Shown here piece by piece: positions 27,090 through 36,195 of a stretch of 64,000 nt of DNA; the stretch's first letter is position 1, and the number at the start of each line of letters is the position of its first letter. The stretch is from the NCBI GenBank assembly GCA_019058245.1, contig JAHPZJ010000017.1, positions 55,113 to 119,112 on the forward strand. The letters run 5' to 3'. The position numbers and the translations under genes are program-made. This DNA comes from Promethearchaeota archaeon (GTDB lineage Archaea > Asgardarchaeota > Lokiarchaeia > Sigyniarchaeales > SOKP01). Below the pieces are notes generated by a model. It saw only the letters and a program-made list of their open reading frames with translations. It was not told where the DNA came from and searched no databases.

Positions 27090-29852
27090 ATGACTGAATC
27101 TAATAATAAAATACCTGGTGATAAAATCAAAGGAAAAGATTCAATCGAGATACTTAAAAAAGTTAATACTGCAGCTAATTATTGTTATAATTGTAATCGT
27201 TGTAATAATGTATGTCCAACTGCTTTTCTCGATATCTTTTATCCGCGTAGTCTAATTACAGATTTAACTTTTCTAACACCAGAGGAAGCTTTGCAAAATA
27301 ATGATATTTGGAAGTGTCTCACATGTGGTTTATGTTCAATCTATTGCCCCATGACTAAAGAAAGCACTGGAGTAAATTTTACGCAAATTATTAAGGATCT
27401 TCGATCTCTTGCTTCAGATTATAAGCCATTACAAGAGGGATTATTAAGTTGTAATCATGAGAGGGTATATTCTAGTCTACCGAAATTAATGGCTGAAGAC
27501 AAAATTAAATTTACTAATAAGATTGGTTTTCTTGATGGAACAGGATTAAAGACGACATATAAAGGAGAAATTGGTTATTTTATGGGATGTGTTCCCTTTT
27601 TAACAGGTGCGGCTCCTTGTGTTGTAGGATGCCCTGCTGGAGTAGACGTTCAAGGATACGTCTCGCTTATAGCAGAAGGTAAATTCCAAGAAGCTCTCGA
27701 TCTTATTAGAGAAACTAATCCATTACCATATTTATGTGGGAGAATTTGTACAGCTCAATGTGCATTAAATTGTAACCGTCAATATTTCGATGATCCCGTA
27801 GCTATTCGTGAACTTAAAAGATTTGTTTGTGATTGGGAAAAAGAGCATCCTAACCAAAGCAGAATAAAACCAGTTCCACAGACTAAGGAGAAGGTTGCCA
27901 TTATTGGAGCTGGACCAGGAGGATTATCAGCAGCATATTTCCTTGCAAGAATGGGATATAAACCTACAATTTTCGAGAAAGGAGATAAAATTGGCGGCGT
28001 AGTAAGATATGGAGTCCCACAATATAGACTTTCTGATGAAGCATTTGACCAAGACATTAAATTCATAAAGAGTATGGGTGTGGAAATTGTTTTAAACAAA
28101 GAATTTGGTCCCAATTATACCTTAGAAGATATTTGGAAAGACGGATATAAAGCAGTCTTCATTGCTGTAGGTTTATATGTACCAAAAACTCTTAGACTCG
28201 AAGGAGAAAACTTACCTAATGTAGATGTTGCAATTGATTTTCTGCTAGAACGAAAATATAAGTGTGCTGAAAATCCAGAAGAGTTTAAAGGCAAAACTTT
28301 TGGTATTATTGGAGGTGGTGCAGTTGCAATAGATGTTGCTGAGACAGTAGTCCGACTTGGAGCAACTAAAGCGAATTTAGTTGACATATTAAGTGAAGAT
28401 GCTCTTAAAAATATACTTAAAGATTTACATGAAGCTGAACGAGAAGTAATTGAATATCATTTTGAAACATCTACAGCTAAGATCACTCAAGAACCAGATG
28501 AAAAATTAGCATTAAATTGTTATAAAATTGAATGGGGAGACCCTGATCCCCAAACTGGGAGAAGACCACTGAATAAAATTATTGGTTCAGAATATAAAAT
28601 TATTGTTGACTATATTGTGATAGCAATAGGGCAAGGTCTTAATGCAGAACCACTTCTTGTTGCTACTGAAAGCCAGTTAAATATTGATAGGGGAAAAGTT
28701 ATAGTTGATAATCTAACCTATGAAACTAGCATTCCAGGAGTTTTTGCTGGCGGAGATATCATTAATAACTCATTAATGTGTGCTGTCGATGCTATTGGTG
28801 ATGGAAGGGAAGCGGCTTATTCGATTGACAGATATCTCCGAGGAATTGATTTAAAAGAAGGAAGAATTAGAAAGAATGATCTAAAAAGGTCTACTATACC
28901 TAAAAAATATATTCAAGTTCAAGCATGTCAAGACATGAATTATATACCTGGTCCTGAGCGATTGGCTTGTTTTGATGAAATGGAGTTAGGATTTACTGAG
29001 AAACAAGCGAAAGAAGAATCTAATCGATGTTTGAATTGTAATTGTTGCTGTAATTCTGATCAAATCCCAGAGGATTATGACAATGCGCTTGATCCTTCTG
29101 GAATTATGATATGTGATTATGGAAATCAAAATATGTGGCCTTCAATAAATGCACCTAATTATTATAATATTCCCAAAAGTGTAATAGGTTTATTAAACCA
29201 AAATGATATAGTTCCTGTTGTTTTACCAGAAGAAAAATGTTGTGGACATGATGCTCTTTGGCGTGGAGATTTTGAAACATTTAAATCTCTCGCGGAATAT
29301 AATGTTAAATTATTTAAAGATGCGGGAGTTAAGACGCTAGTCTTTAGCTGCGCTGAAGGATATTATACGTGGAAACATGAATATAAAAATTTGTTTAAAA
29401 GTAGTAATGACTTCGATTTTGAGATATATCATATTACTGAATATATTTTAAAAAAAAATCTACTAGAAAGTATAACATTTCCTGACTATGAAAAAATTAA
29501 AGTAACTTACCATGATCCTTGTAGACTTGGGAGAATGAGCGGCGTTTTTGATGCTCCTCGTGAAGTATTAAAACTTATACCTTCCATAGAATTAGTTGAA
29601 ATGGAGGATACAAAGCAAGATGCAGAATGTTGTGGTGTTTCTGCATATATTTCATGTAATCAAGATTCGAAAAAATTACAGGAAAAAAAAATATTAAGCG
29701 CAATAGAAACTGGAGCAAAATATCTTATTACAGCATGCCCTAAATGTATTGCTCATTTAAATTGCTATCTAAACGAGAATAGAGAATTAAAAAATAAAAT
29801 GGAAGTTGTCGATATCGTTAGCTTTCTTGGAAAATTACTCTTTTTAATTTAA
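27090..29852 (+). CDS. HdrC/HdrB-type Fe-S protein with an inserted GltD-like flavoprotein
   Basis: 920 residues. Residues 32-43 (CYNCNRCNNVCP) and 76-87 (CLTCGLCSIYCP) form an HdrC-like double [4Fe-4S] domain. A CCG (HdrB/GlcF) domain begins at GEIGYFMGC near 161. It is interrupted at once by a GltD-like module: VVGCPAGVDVQGYVSLIAEG, CGRICTAQCALNC, the FAD motif IIGAGPGGLSAAY near 272, the NAD(P) motif GIIGGGAVAIDVA near 408, and GVFAGGDI near 550. The CCG domain then resumes: ..VVLPEEKCCGHD near 716, and a second CCG motif AECCGVSA near 845. It may couple NAD(P)H, flavin and Fe-S chemistry to a disulphide or quinone-like acceptor. The nearby AOR and HdrA genes suggest a shared redox system. 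Confidence 0.85.
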   Translation: MTESNNKIPGDKIKGKDSIEILKKVNTAANYCYNCNRCNNVCPTAFLDIFYPRSLITDLTFLTPEEALQNNDIWKCLTCGLCSIYCPMTKESTGVNFTQIIKDLRSLASDYKPLQEGLLSCNHERVYSSLPKLMAEDKIKFTNKIGFLDGTGLKTTYKGEIGYFMGCVPFLTGAAPCVVGCPAGVDVQGYVSLIAEGKFQEALDLIRETNPLPYLCGRICTAQCALNCNRQYFDDPVAIRELKRFVCDWEKEHPNQSRIKPVPQTKEKVAIIGAGPGGLSAAYFLARMGYKPTIFEKGDKIGGVVRYGVPQYRLSDEAFDQDIKFIKSMGVEIVLNKEFGPNYTLEDIWKDGYKAVFIAVGLYVPKTLRLEGENLPNVDVAIDFLLERKYKCAENPEEFKGKTFGIIGGGAVAIDVAETVVRLGATKANLVDILSEDALKNILKDLHEAEREVIEYHFETSTAKITQEPDEKLALNCYKIEWGDPDPQTGRRPLNKIIGSEYKIIVDYIVIAIGQGLNAEPLLVATESQLNIDRGKVIVDNLTYETSIPGVFAGGDIINNSLMCAVDAIGDGREAAYSIDRYLRGIDLKEGRIRKNDLKRSTIPKKYIQVQACQDMNYIPGPERLACFDEMELGFTEKQAKEESNRCLNCNCCCNSDQIPEDYDNALDPSGIMICDYGNQNMWPSINAPNYYNIPKSVIGLLNQNDIVPVVLPEEKCCGHDALWRGDFETFKSLAEYNVKLFKDAGVKTLVFSCAEGYYTWKHEYKNLFKSSNDFDFEIYHITEYILKKNLLESITFPDYEKIKVTYHDPCRLGRMSGVFDAPREVLKLIPSIELVEMEDTKQDAECCGVSAYISCNQDSKKLQEKKILSAIETGAKYLITACPKCIAHLNCYLNENRELKNKMEVVDIVSFLGKLLFLI

Positions 29853-30060
29853 TTTTCATTTTTGAATAAAATCTTAAATAGTTCTAAATAATAATCTATT
29901 TATAGTTTTTCTTTTACAAATTTGTATATATTCCTATTTTATTTCCCAATTAATTACATAAAAGTGCTGGTTATTAATTTAATATGGGAGATTTTTTAGA
30001 TTAACAAGTAACCTTTAAAATTTTGATAATTTATTTTTAATATCTATAATCTATTCAAAA

Positions 30061-30068
30061 TATAAATA
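30061..30068 (+). promoter_or_regulatory. TATA-box candidate of the aldehyde:ferredoxin oxidoreductase operon
   Basis: TATAAATA is centred about 25 bases before the ATG at 30089. That is the usual TATA-to-start distance in archaea, so the transcript would be leaderless, in line with the absence of a Shine-Dalgarno site here. Confidence 0.5.
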
Positions 30069-30082
30069 TACAACTAGTTGTA
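30069..30082. promoter_or_regulatory. 14-bp perfect palindrome, operator candidate
   Basis: TACAACTAGTTGTA is a perfect inverted repeat lying between the TATA-like box and the ATG of the AOR gene, about -20 to -7 from the inferred transcription start. A dimeric repressor bound here would block RNA polymerase, so it is a good operator candidate. No protein is assigned to it. Confidence 0.5.
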
Positions 30083-30088
30083 AAAAAC

Positions 30089-32011
30089 ATGAGTAAAACT
30101 AAAGAAATACCTGTTCCTGATAAAGTTATGGGTTTTAGTCAAGTAAGACTTGATGTAGACTTGAAAAATGGGAAGATTAGTAAATCAACATTATCTAATG
30201 ATTTCTGTCGCGATTGGATCGGAGGATATGGATTTGGTGCTAAAGTCTTATGGGATGAATGTCCTGCAGGTGTTGATCCTTTAAGTCCAGAAAACGTATT
30301 TATATATGCGCATGGTCCATTTCCAGGTACTATCTTACCAACAAGTTCTAAATATGGTGTATTTGCTAAATCTCCATTAACTAATATGTTTGGTATGGCA
30401 ATATCTTCTGGATCAGTTGCCGCTCAAGCTCGTCGAGCTGGTGTCAATATGATCGTTTTTAAAGATAAAGCGCCAGAACTTTCATATATGGTTGTGGATG
30501 ATGATGATTATTATATTGTTCCATGCCCTGAACTTGCGGGAAAAGGTTGTTGGGAAACTGAAGAAATCCTGCGAGAAGAATTTCAAGATTACAGATTAGC
30601 GGTTTTATCGATGGGTCCAGCTGGAGAACGAATGAGCAGAATGGCATGTATAACCAATGATCGTAATAGACAGGCAGGGAGAACCGGAATGGGTGCTGTT
30701 ATGGGCTCTAAAAATCTTAAAGCTGTATGCTTTAGAGGTACAAAAGGTATAAAGGTTGCTCAACCCGTTGAATTTTATAAGCTAGCGAAAAAATTAATTA
30801 AGGTTGCTAATGGTCCTGCTACTGCCAAATATCGAGATTTAGGTACTCCTTCAGGTTTGACAAGCTATAATAAGTTGGGAATGATGCCAACATTTAATCA
30901 TCGCGAAGGAACCTGGGAAAAAATTGATGATGGAACTTTTACAGGAGAAACACTCAATAATGACTGGGTAGTGAAAAAGGTTGCATGTTCTCAATGTTCA
31001 ATTGCATGTGATCATATTACTAAGGTACCAAAAACACACCCTCATTGGCCTAACTTATATGCCAGTATTGATGTTGAACTATGTTATGGGTTCGGTACTG
31101 CTACAGGATGCTATGATTGGCCTACAGTATTTAAATGTGTTCAATTATGTGATGATTTAGGGATTGATGCCATTTCTGGAGGTGTAACTGCAGCAATGGC
31201 ATGTGAGTTATATGATATAGGGATGATCACTGAAAAGGAGTTGGGCTATGAATTACCTTTTGGATCAACTGTAAATCTTGTAAAATTCACAGAGGAAATG
31301 ATACTTGGTAAGGGTTTTGCAGGAGAAATATTTGGTGATGGTACTAAACAAGCAGGTATACGATTAGAAGAAATGGGTAAAAAAAATGCTGGATATTATG
31401 GCATGCATATAAAAGGTTTAGAAATGCCTGCATTTGATCTTCATGGAATGTCCTCATTCGCTGTTGGAGAAAGTGTTTCAATAAGAGGAGCATGTCATTT
31501 AAGAAATGGATCTTATGGGCTTGATGCTAAGGGGAATTTTGATAGATTCGCTTACGATAAACCTCTTGAAAGAGGAAAGGCCATCAAGGATCTGGAAGAC
31601 ATTTACGCTATTATAGATTCATATATTGTGTGTAAATTCACACGAGGAATTTATGAAGATGATGCTGAAATGGCAAAAGTTTTTGAACTTGTCACTGGAA
31701 TTCCAGTTACTGAAGAATTTATTCAACATAGAGGAAATGCAATCGTAAATCTTTCAAAATGCTTTAACATTCGACAAGGATGGACACGAGACGATGATCA
31801 TCCCCCTGAAAGATTCTTTAAAGAAGCACATACAAAAGGACCAGCAAAGGGAGTGACATTGAAAGAAGATGGATACCAAAAATTATTAAGTGGCTATTAT
31901 GAAGCTCGAGGTTGGGATACAAAAACAGGAATTCCCACTGATGAAACTTTGAAATCATTAGGATTAGATTTTGTAATTGGTAAATTAAAATCTACTGGAG
32001 GGAAGAAATAG
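30089..32011 (+). CDS. Tungsten-containing aldehyde:ferredoxin oxidoreductase family protein
   Basis: 640 residues spanning the full AOR family: an N-terminal domain with WIGGYGFGAKVLW, SGSVAAQARRAG and GRTGMGAVMGSKNLKA; cluster Cys residues in CSQCSIAC near 301-308; and a later Cys in SYIVCKFT. AOR enzymes hold a tungsten bis-pyranopterin and one [4Fe-4S] cluster, and oxidise aldehydes to acids with ferredoxin, or in the BamB branch reduce aromatic CoA esters. The polyferredoxin gene begins at the base after the stop, so they are translationally coupled. The exact subclass cannot be settled by eye. Confidence 0.9.
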   Translation: MSKTKEIPVPDKVMGFSQVRLDVDLKNGKISKSTLSNDFCRDWIGGYGFGAKVLWDECPAGVDPLSPENVFIYAHGPFPGTILPTSSKYGVFAKSPLTNMFGMAISSGSVAAQARRAGVNMIVFKDKAPELSYMVVDDDDYYIVPCPELAGKGCWETEEILREEFQDYRLAVLSMGPAGERMSRMACITNDRNRQAGRTGMGAVMGSKNLKAVCFRGTKGIKVAQPVEFYKLAKKLIKVANGPATAKYRDLGTPSGLTSYNKLGMMPTFNHREGTWEKIDDGTFTGETLNNDWVVKKVACSQCSIACDHITKVPKTHPHWPNLYASIDVELCYGFGTATGCYDWPTVFKCVQLCDDLGIDAISGGVTAAMACELYDIGMITEKELGYELPFGSTVNLVKFTEEMILGKGFAGEIFGDGTKQAGIRLEEMGKKNAGYYGMHIKGLEMPAFDLHGMSSFAVGESVSIRGACHLRNGSYGLDAKGNFDRFAYDKPLERGKAIKDLEDIYAIIDSYIVCKFTRGIYEDDAEMAKVFELVTGIPVTEEFIQHRGNAIVNLSKCFNIRQGWTRDDDHPPERFFKEAHTKGPAKGVTLKEDGYQKLLSGYYEARGWDTKTGIPTDETLKSLGLDFVIGKLKSTGGKK

Positions 32012-32572
32012 ATGTCAAAAGTAAAAACAACTAAAAAAAGAGGTGGAGTTGTACACCAATTCATAGTTGTTGATCCTGACTTATGCACAGGTTGCGAAAC
32101 TTGCGAATCTGTTTGTTCATTTGTCCATGATGGAGAATTTAATCCTATAAATACAAGAATTCATAGAGTTCGGATTGAACCAATCTTAAATGTCGCATTA
32201 GCATGCCAAAAGTGTGACGATGCACCATGTGTTCGAAGTTGTCCTGAAAAAGCCTTAGAACAAGATAAAGAAACAGGTTCAATTATAGTAGATGACGATA
32301 AATGTAATGGGTGTGCTTTTTGTATTCGTGCCTGTGATTTTGGTGTATTAAGTTTACATATTCAATCCCAAAAAGCTTTAATTTGTGACCTCTGTGAAAC
32401 CATGAAGGATGATTTTATAGATCCTGAACGGGGTGAAAAATATCCTGCTTGTATTGATGTTTGCCCAAAAGAAGCTATCTCATTAAAAGATGTTGAACAA
32501 ATAGGGGAAGAAAAGCGTATTGATGCTGTAAAGAGGTTATTTCGGGAGATAATAGAGGAAACTAAGGCGTAA
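32012..32572 (+). CDS. Polyferredoxin (four [4Fe-4S]) partner of AOR
   Basis: 186 residues with four cluster-binding groups: CTGCETCESVC, CQKCDDAPCVRSCP, CNGCAFCIRACD, and the CDLC...CIDVCP set. This HybA/DmsB-like order is that of the electron-transfer subunits paired with AOR or BamB-type tungsten enzymes. The ATG follows the AOR stop without a gap. It should carry electrons between the tungsten site and ferredoxin or a larger complex. It is followed by an eight-T run. Confidence 0.9.
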   Translation: MSKVKTTKKRGGVVHQFIVVDPDLCTGCETCESVCSFVHDGEFNPINTRIHRVRIEPILNVALACQKCDDAPCVRSCPEKALEQDKETGSIIVDDDKCNGCAFCIRACDFGVLSLHIQSQKALICDLCETMKDDFIDPERGEKYPACIDVCPKEAISLKDVEQIGEEKRIDAVKRLFREIIEETKA

Positions 32573-32578
32573 AGCAAA

Positions 32579-32586
32579 TTTTTTTT
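32579..32586 (+). terminator. Poly-T terminator candidate after the AOR-ferredoxin pair
   Basis: Eight T residues begin seven bases after the stop of the polyferredoxin gene, as expected for archaeal termination. Only a candidate in this AT-rich DNA. Confidence 0.4.
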
Positions 32587-32698
32587 AATATCCTTTATTT
32601 TTTATTCTAATTTTTTAAATTACTATTAAACACTAATTCATATTATATTTTTATACTTGTTATGAAAGGTTATATCTTTCTCAACATAGGTAATTATT

Positions 32699-33166
32699 AT
32701 GTACTCCATAAGAAAAGCTAATTTTGATGATATAGATAAACTGATAGAATTACGTATTGAATTTTTAAAAGAGATTCAAGATTCTCTGAACAATATGGAA
32801 ATGAAAATATTCCAAAAATCTCTTAGAGATTTTTTTCTTGAGAAAATGAAATCTAATGAATATATATCTTGGTTGGCTGAAAATGAGAATAAAATAATAG
32901 CGACAAGTGGTTTATCTTTTTTACAAAGACCTCCTTATTTTCTAAATATAACCGGAAAATTTGCTTACATTATGAATATGTATACTAAACCTACATGGCG
33001 TAGAAAAGGAATTGGCTCAGCATTACTCGAGAAATTAATTAAAGAAATTAAAAGAAAAGGAATACAATTGGTAGTTTTACATGCAACACCCTCTGGTATA
33101 AAATTATATGAAAAATATGGTTTTAGAGGAAGTGATAGTGATAAAGAAATGATATTAAAATTATAA
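32699..33166 (+). CDS. GNAT-family N-acetyltransferase
   Basis: 155 residues with a GNAT fold: an N-terminal YSIRKANFDDIDKLIELR, a central beta region, the acetyl-CoA loop KPTWRRKGIGSALLEKLI (R-x-x-G-x-G/A) and the C-terminal LHATPSGIKLYEKYGFR. Substrate unknown. It stands between the AOR pair and the selenoprotein operon and need not be linked to either. Confidence 0.85.
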   Translation: MYSIRKANFDDIDKLIELRIEFLKEIQDSLNNMEMKIFQKSLRDFFLEKMKSNEYISWLAENENKIIATSGLSFLQRPPYFLNITGKFAYIMNMYTKPTWRRKGIGSALLEKLIKEIKRKGIQLVVLHATPSGIKLYEKYGFRGSDSDKEMILKL

Positions 33167-33559
33167 TTTAGCATACTGATTTTTAAATTCATAAAATATG
33201 ATGAGGTATGATATTACTTACTATGTTTTTTCATTAAACTTCCTTGTCTATTAATTTTTAAGAGGAAAATTGATCGAAATTGATAGATTTTTATGAAAAA
33301 ATATGCGGAATTGTTAATTTTGTAATTAAAATATTAATGATGTTCGTTTGTTTTTTTCTTTTAAGTCTTTAAGGTAAGAGAATTATTGTCAACTCTGTAA
33401 AGATTAATGATAGTGAAATTACAAGATATAATAATTTAATTTTAATAATATAGACTATTTACTTTATCATTAGTATTTCTGGGATTAGGATAAAATACTA
33501 ATCCAAGAAATAATCGATCTGTAAAAGTTAGGAGGTTAGACTAACTAAAGGTGAGAAAT
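33167..33559 (+). promoter_or_regulatory. Leader/intergenic region before the hdrA-mvhD operon, two hairpins
   Basis: No gene is seen here. A perfect 7-bp stem, GGATTAG/CTAATCC with a nine-base loop, lies at 33482-33504. A 6-bp stem, AGTTAG/CTAACT at 33526-33546, holds an AGGAGG-like sequence in and next to its loop. A second Shine-Dalgarno-like AGGTGA (33549-33554) is five bases before the hdrA ATG. The upstream SD sits too far (about 24 bases) to drive hdrA, so the hairpins may be regulatory. This is inference. Confidence 0.4.
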
Positions 33560-35536
33560 ATGTCTGATAAACAGACCAATGAAAAAAATAACGAAGATCA
33601 ACCAAGAATAGGTGTGTTTGTATGCCATTGAGGTATCAATATCGCAGGAATCTTAGACATACCAAAGATAGTCGAAGAAATAAATAAATTAGATAATGTT
33701 TGGGCTTATCCATATTTATCATTATGTACTGAAGGTGGTTCCACCGAGATCAAAGAAAAACATGAAGAAATTAAATTTAATAGAGTTTTGGTCGCTGCTT
33801 GCACTCCAAAAACACATCAACCTGTTTTCCATGCAATATTGACAGAGATGGGTTTACCTCCAAGATACTTGGAATTTGTAAACATTCGAGAACATTGTTC
33901 TTTTGTACATCAAGCTCCAGAAGTACGTGAAAAAGCTACTCTAAAAGCTATTGAATTAATTAGAGCTGGGATTGCCAGAGCAAAATTATTAGAAGATGTC
34001 CCAACAAAAACCGTACCAGTAGAACCAGCAGCTTTAGTAGTAGGTGGAGGAATTGCTGGTTTGTCTGCTGCTATAGATTTAGGTGATGTGGGATATAAAG
34101 TCTATTTAGTTGAAAAGAATACAACTATAGGAGGACGTATGTCCCAACTTGATAGAACTTTCCCTACAGATGATTGTTCTATATGAATATTGGGACCAAA
34201 AATGCTTGAAGCTAACCGTCATCCAAATATAGAAATCTTATCTTACAGTGAAGTAGATAAAATTGATGGATATATTGGGAATTTCGAAGTTAAAGTAAGA
34301 AAGAAGGCTCGATTTGTTCTTGAGGATAAATGTACAGGTTGTGGTACTTGTACAGATGTATGCCCCGTTTACATAAGTAATTACTTTGATGAGCATCTTT
34401 CAGCAAGAAAGGTTATCGATATTGCATTTGCACAAGCAGTTCCCGCAATATCACAACTTGATAGAGCAGCATGTATCGAATGTTTTGCATGTGTAGATGC
34501 TTGCGAACAATCAGCTATAGATTTTAGCCAGCAAGATGAAATCGTAGAACTTAAAATTGGCACGATAATAGTTGCCACTGGTTGGGATCTTTACCAAGGA
34601 GATGACTATGGATATGGTATTTATGACAATGTAATTAATCAAATAGAATTAGAGAGGATTCTTGCTCCAAATGGTCCAACTTATGGTCATTTAAAGCGCC
34701 CTTCTGATGGTAAACGTCCTTCAAAAGTGCTCTTTATTAATTGTGTTGGATCAAGAGATATCAATAAAAATGCTCATTGTAGTGTAATTTGTTGTAATCT
34801 CTCTCTAAAAAATTCTAAACTTATCAAATCAGAATATCCAGATTCACAAATTGTTTGCGTATACATAGATATGAGATGCGCTGGTAAAGACTATGAAGAA
34901 TACTATAGAAGATCTCGGGATGCGGGAATTATTTTTGTTAAAGGATTAGTGGGAAAAATTGAAGAAGATCCGCTAACAAAAAACCTTAAAGTACAGTTTG
35001 AGCCAGTTGGAACAGATTCTGTTGTTTCTATGGAATTCCATATGGTGGTATTGTCGTCTGCTTCACTTCCATCTAAAGGTACAGTTGAAATTGCTAAAGT
35101 ATTAAATATGGAAAAAAGTCCTGACGGATTTTTAAAAGAATATCATGCGCGCCTTGATCCTATTAGTACAAAAGTACCTGGAATATATATCTGTGGCTCT
35201 GCTCAAGGTCAGAAAGAGATTGATAAAGCAGTAAGTCAAGCTCGAGGAGCAGCATCCGTAGCAGGTATTCCAATGAGTAAAGGAGAATATACTATGGAAT
35301 TAATTCGAGCCACTCCATCAGATGAAAGATGTGCAAAATGCTATAAATGCATAGAGGCTTGTCCATATAGTGCAATCTCTGTGAATGAACAAGGAAATAT
35401 TGTTGTTAACCTGATCAATTGTCGAGGATGTGGAACTTGTGCATCTTTATGTCCTTCGAAAGCTATTGAGCTAAGGTACTTTAGAGATGATCAATATATG
35501 GCAATAATAGATGAATTATTACCAATAGAGGAATAA
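33560..35536 (+). CDS. hdrA: Selenocysteine-containing heterodisulfide reductase subunit A
   Basis: One 658-residue HdrA is obtained by reading through two in-frame TGA codons, at 33629-33631 (residue 24, VCHUGINIAG) and 34184-34186 (residue 209, DCSIUILGPKM). Both fall exactly where usual HdrA proteins have Cys. The FAD motif VVGGGIAGLSAAIDLG is near residue 160. [4Fe-4S] groups are CTGCGTCTDVCP, CIECFACVDAC, CAKCYKCIEACP and CRGCGTCASLCP. The start is ATG 33560, with AGGTGA five bases upstream. HdrA is the flavin-bifurcating core of Hdr/Mvh complexes. The mvhD gene follows 13 bp later. Only the SECIS-like hairpin after mvhD is seen, so it may serve both genes. The alternative, a gene with two stop mutations, is much less likely given position and conservation. 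Confidence 0.93.
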
Positions 35537-35549
35537 AGAGGTAAAGAAA

Positions 35550-36008
35550 ATGGCAGAAACAAATGATATTAAAATAATTGTTTATGCTTGTTGGAAATGA
35601 GGATATGGTTCAGCGGATATGGCAGGTACTATTCGAGCTCAGTATCCAGATTCGATTCGAAATATATTGGTACCTTGCTCTGGACGTGTAGGACCAGATC
35701 TGATAATGCGAGCATTAGGAAGAGGTGCAGATGGCGTAGTTATTAATGCTTGATATCCTGGTGAATGCGATTATGAGACAGGAAATTACCATGCATATAG
35801 ACAAGTAGAATACATTAAAGAAATTTTAAAAATCGTTGGCATGAGTCCAAATAGGTTAAAAATAATCTATTGTACCGCTGCTGAAGGTCAGAAATTTCAA
35901 AATGAAGCTATTGAAATGGATAAAACTATCCGTAAATTAGGGCCAAGTCCTCTACGTACGAAAAGCACACCTAAAAAAGAAAAAGCTAAAGCAAAAGCTA
36001 AAGCTTAA
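35550..36008 (+). CDS. mvhD: Selenocysteine-containing MvhD/VhuD-type [2Fe-2S] subunit
   Basis: A 152-residue protein read through TGA at 35598-35600 (residue 17, CWKUGYGSAD) and 35751-35753 (residue 68, NAUYPGECDY). In Cys-only homologues these are the C-x-x-C and G-C-H-P-G-x-C sites, which hold the [2Fe-2S] cluster. The remainder (VPCSGRVGPDLIMRAL, RGADGVVI, YCTAAEGQKFQ) is typical of MvhD. A low-complexity Lys/Ala tail ends the protein. MvhD links an electron donor module to HdrA. The ATG is 13 bp after hdrA, and the 3' flank holds a SECIS-like hairpin. The neighbouring FrhB/FdhB-like protein may replace the hydrogenase as electron partner. Confidence 0.93.
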
Positions 36009-36014
36009 AAAATA

Positions 36015-36088
36015 ATGTGTTTACTAATGAAACTGGGTTAAAAAAAATGAGAACTCAGTTGAAGAAATGGGTGCACCATATAACACAT
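36015..36088 (+). ncRNA. SECIS-like element in the 3' region of hdrA-mvhD
   Basis: The region folds as a lower stem ATGTGTT (36015-36021) with AACACAT (36082-36088), an internal loop, then a core with ATGA (36027-36030) opposite GA (36061-36062), giving a tandem G.A kink-turn-like quartet. A perfect 9-bp helix follows, AACTGGGTT (36031-36039) with AACTCAGTT (36052-36060), including one G.U, closed by a 12-base A-rich loop. These are the landmarks of eukaryotic-type SECIS elements, also described for Lokiarchaeota. A small ATGG/CCAT hairpin (36067-36079) sits in the 3' side of the internal loop. It begins seven bases after the mvhD stop. Confidence 0.8.
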
Positions 36089-36195
36089 AAAAATATTATA
36101 AATAAATTAAAACTAAAAATTTAAAATTAATATCAAAAATTTTGGGAAATTTAAGAAAAAATAATCATATAGTATAAAGTTAGAGTTGGAAATAC

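Noticed and set aside
33788..34186. A separate 132-residue protein starting at 33788
   Set aside because: It is the middle part of HdrA between the two UGA codons.
34190..35536. A separate oxidoreductase gene starting with TTG at 34190
   Set aside because: It is the continuous C-terminal part of HdrA after the second UGA; the protein aligns as one HdrA without a gap.
33629..35753. Reading the four TGA codons as nonsense mutations or as tryptophan (alternate code)
   Set aside because: All four fall on conserved Cys positions, flanking sequence is intact, a SECIS-like hairpin follows, and TGA is used as a normal stop at 15268 and 45744.
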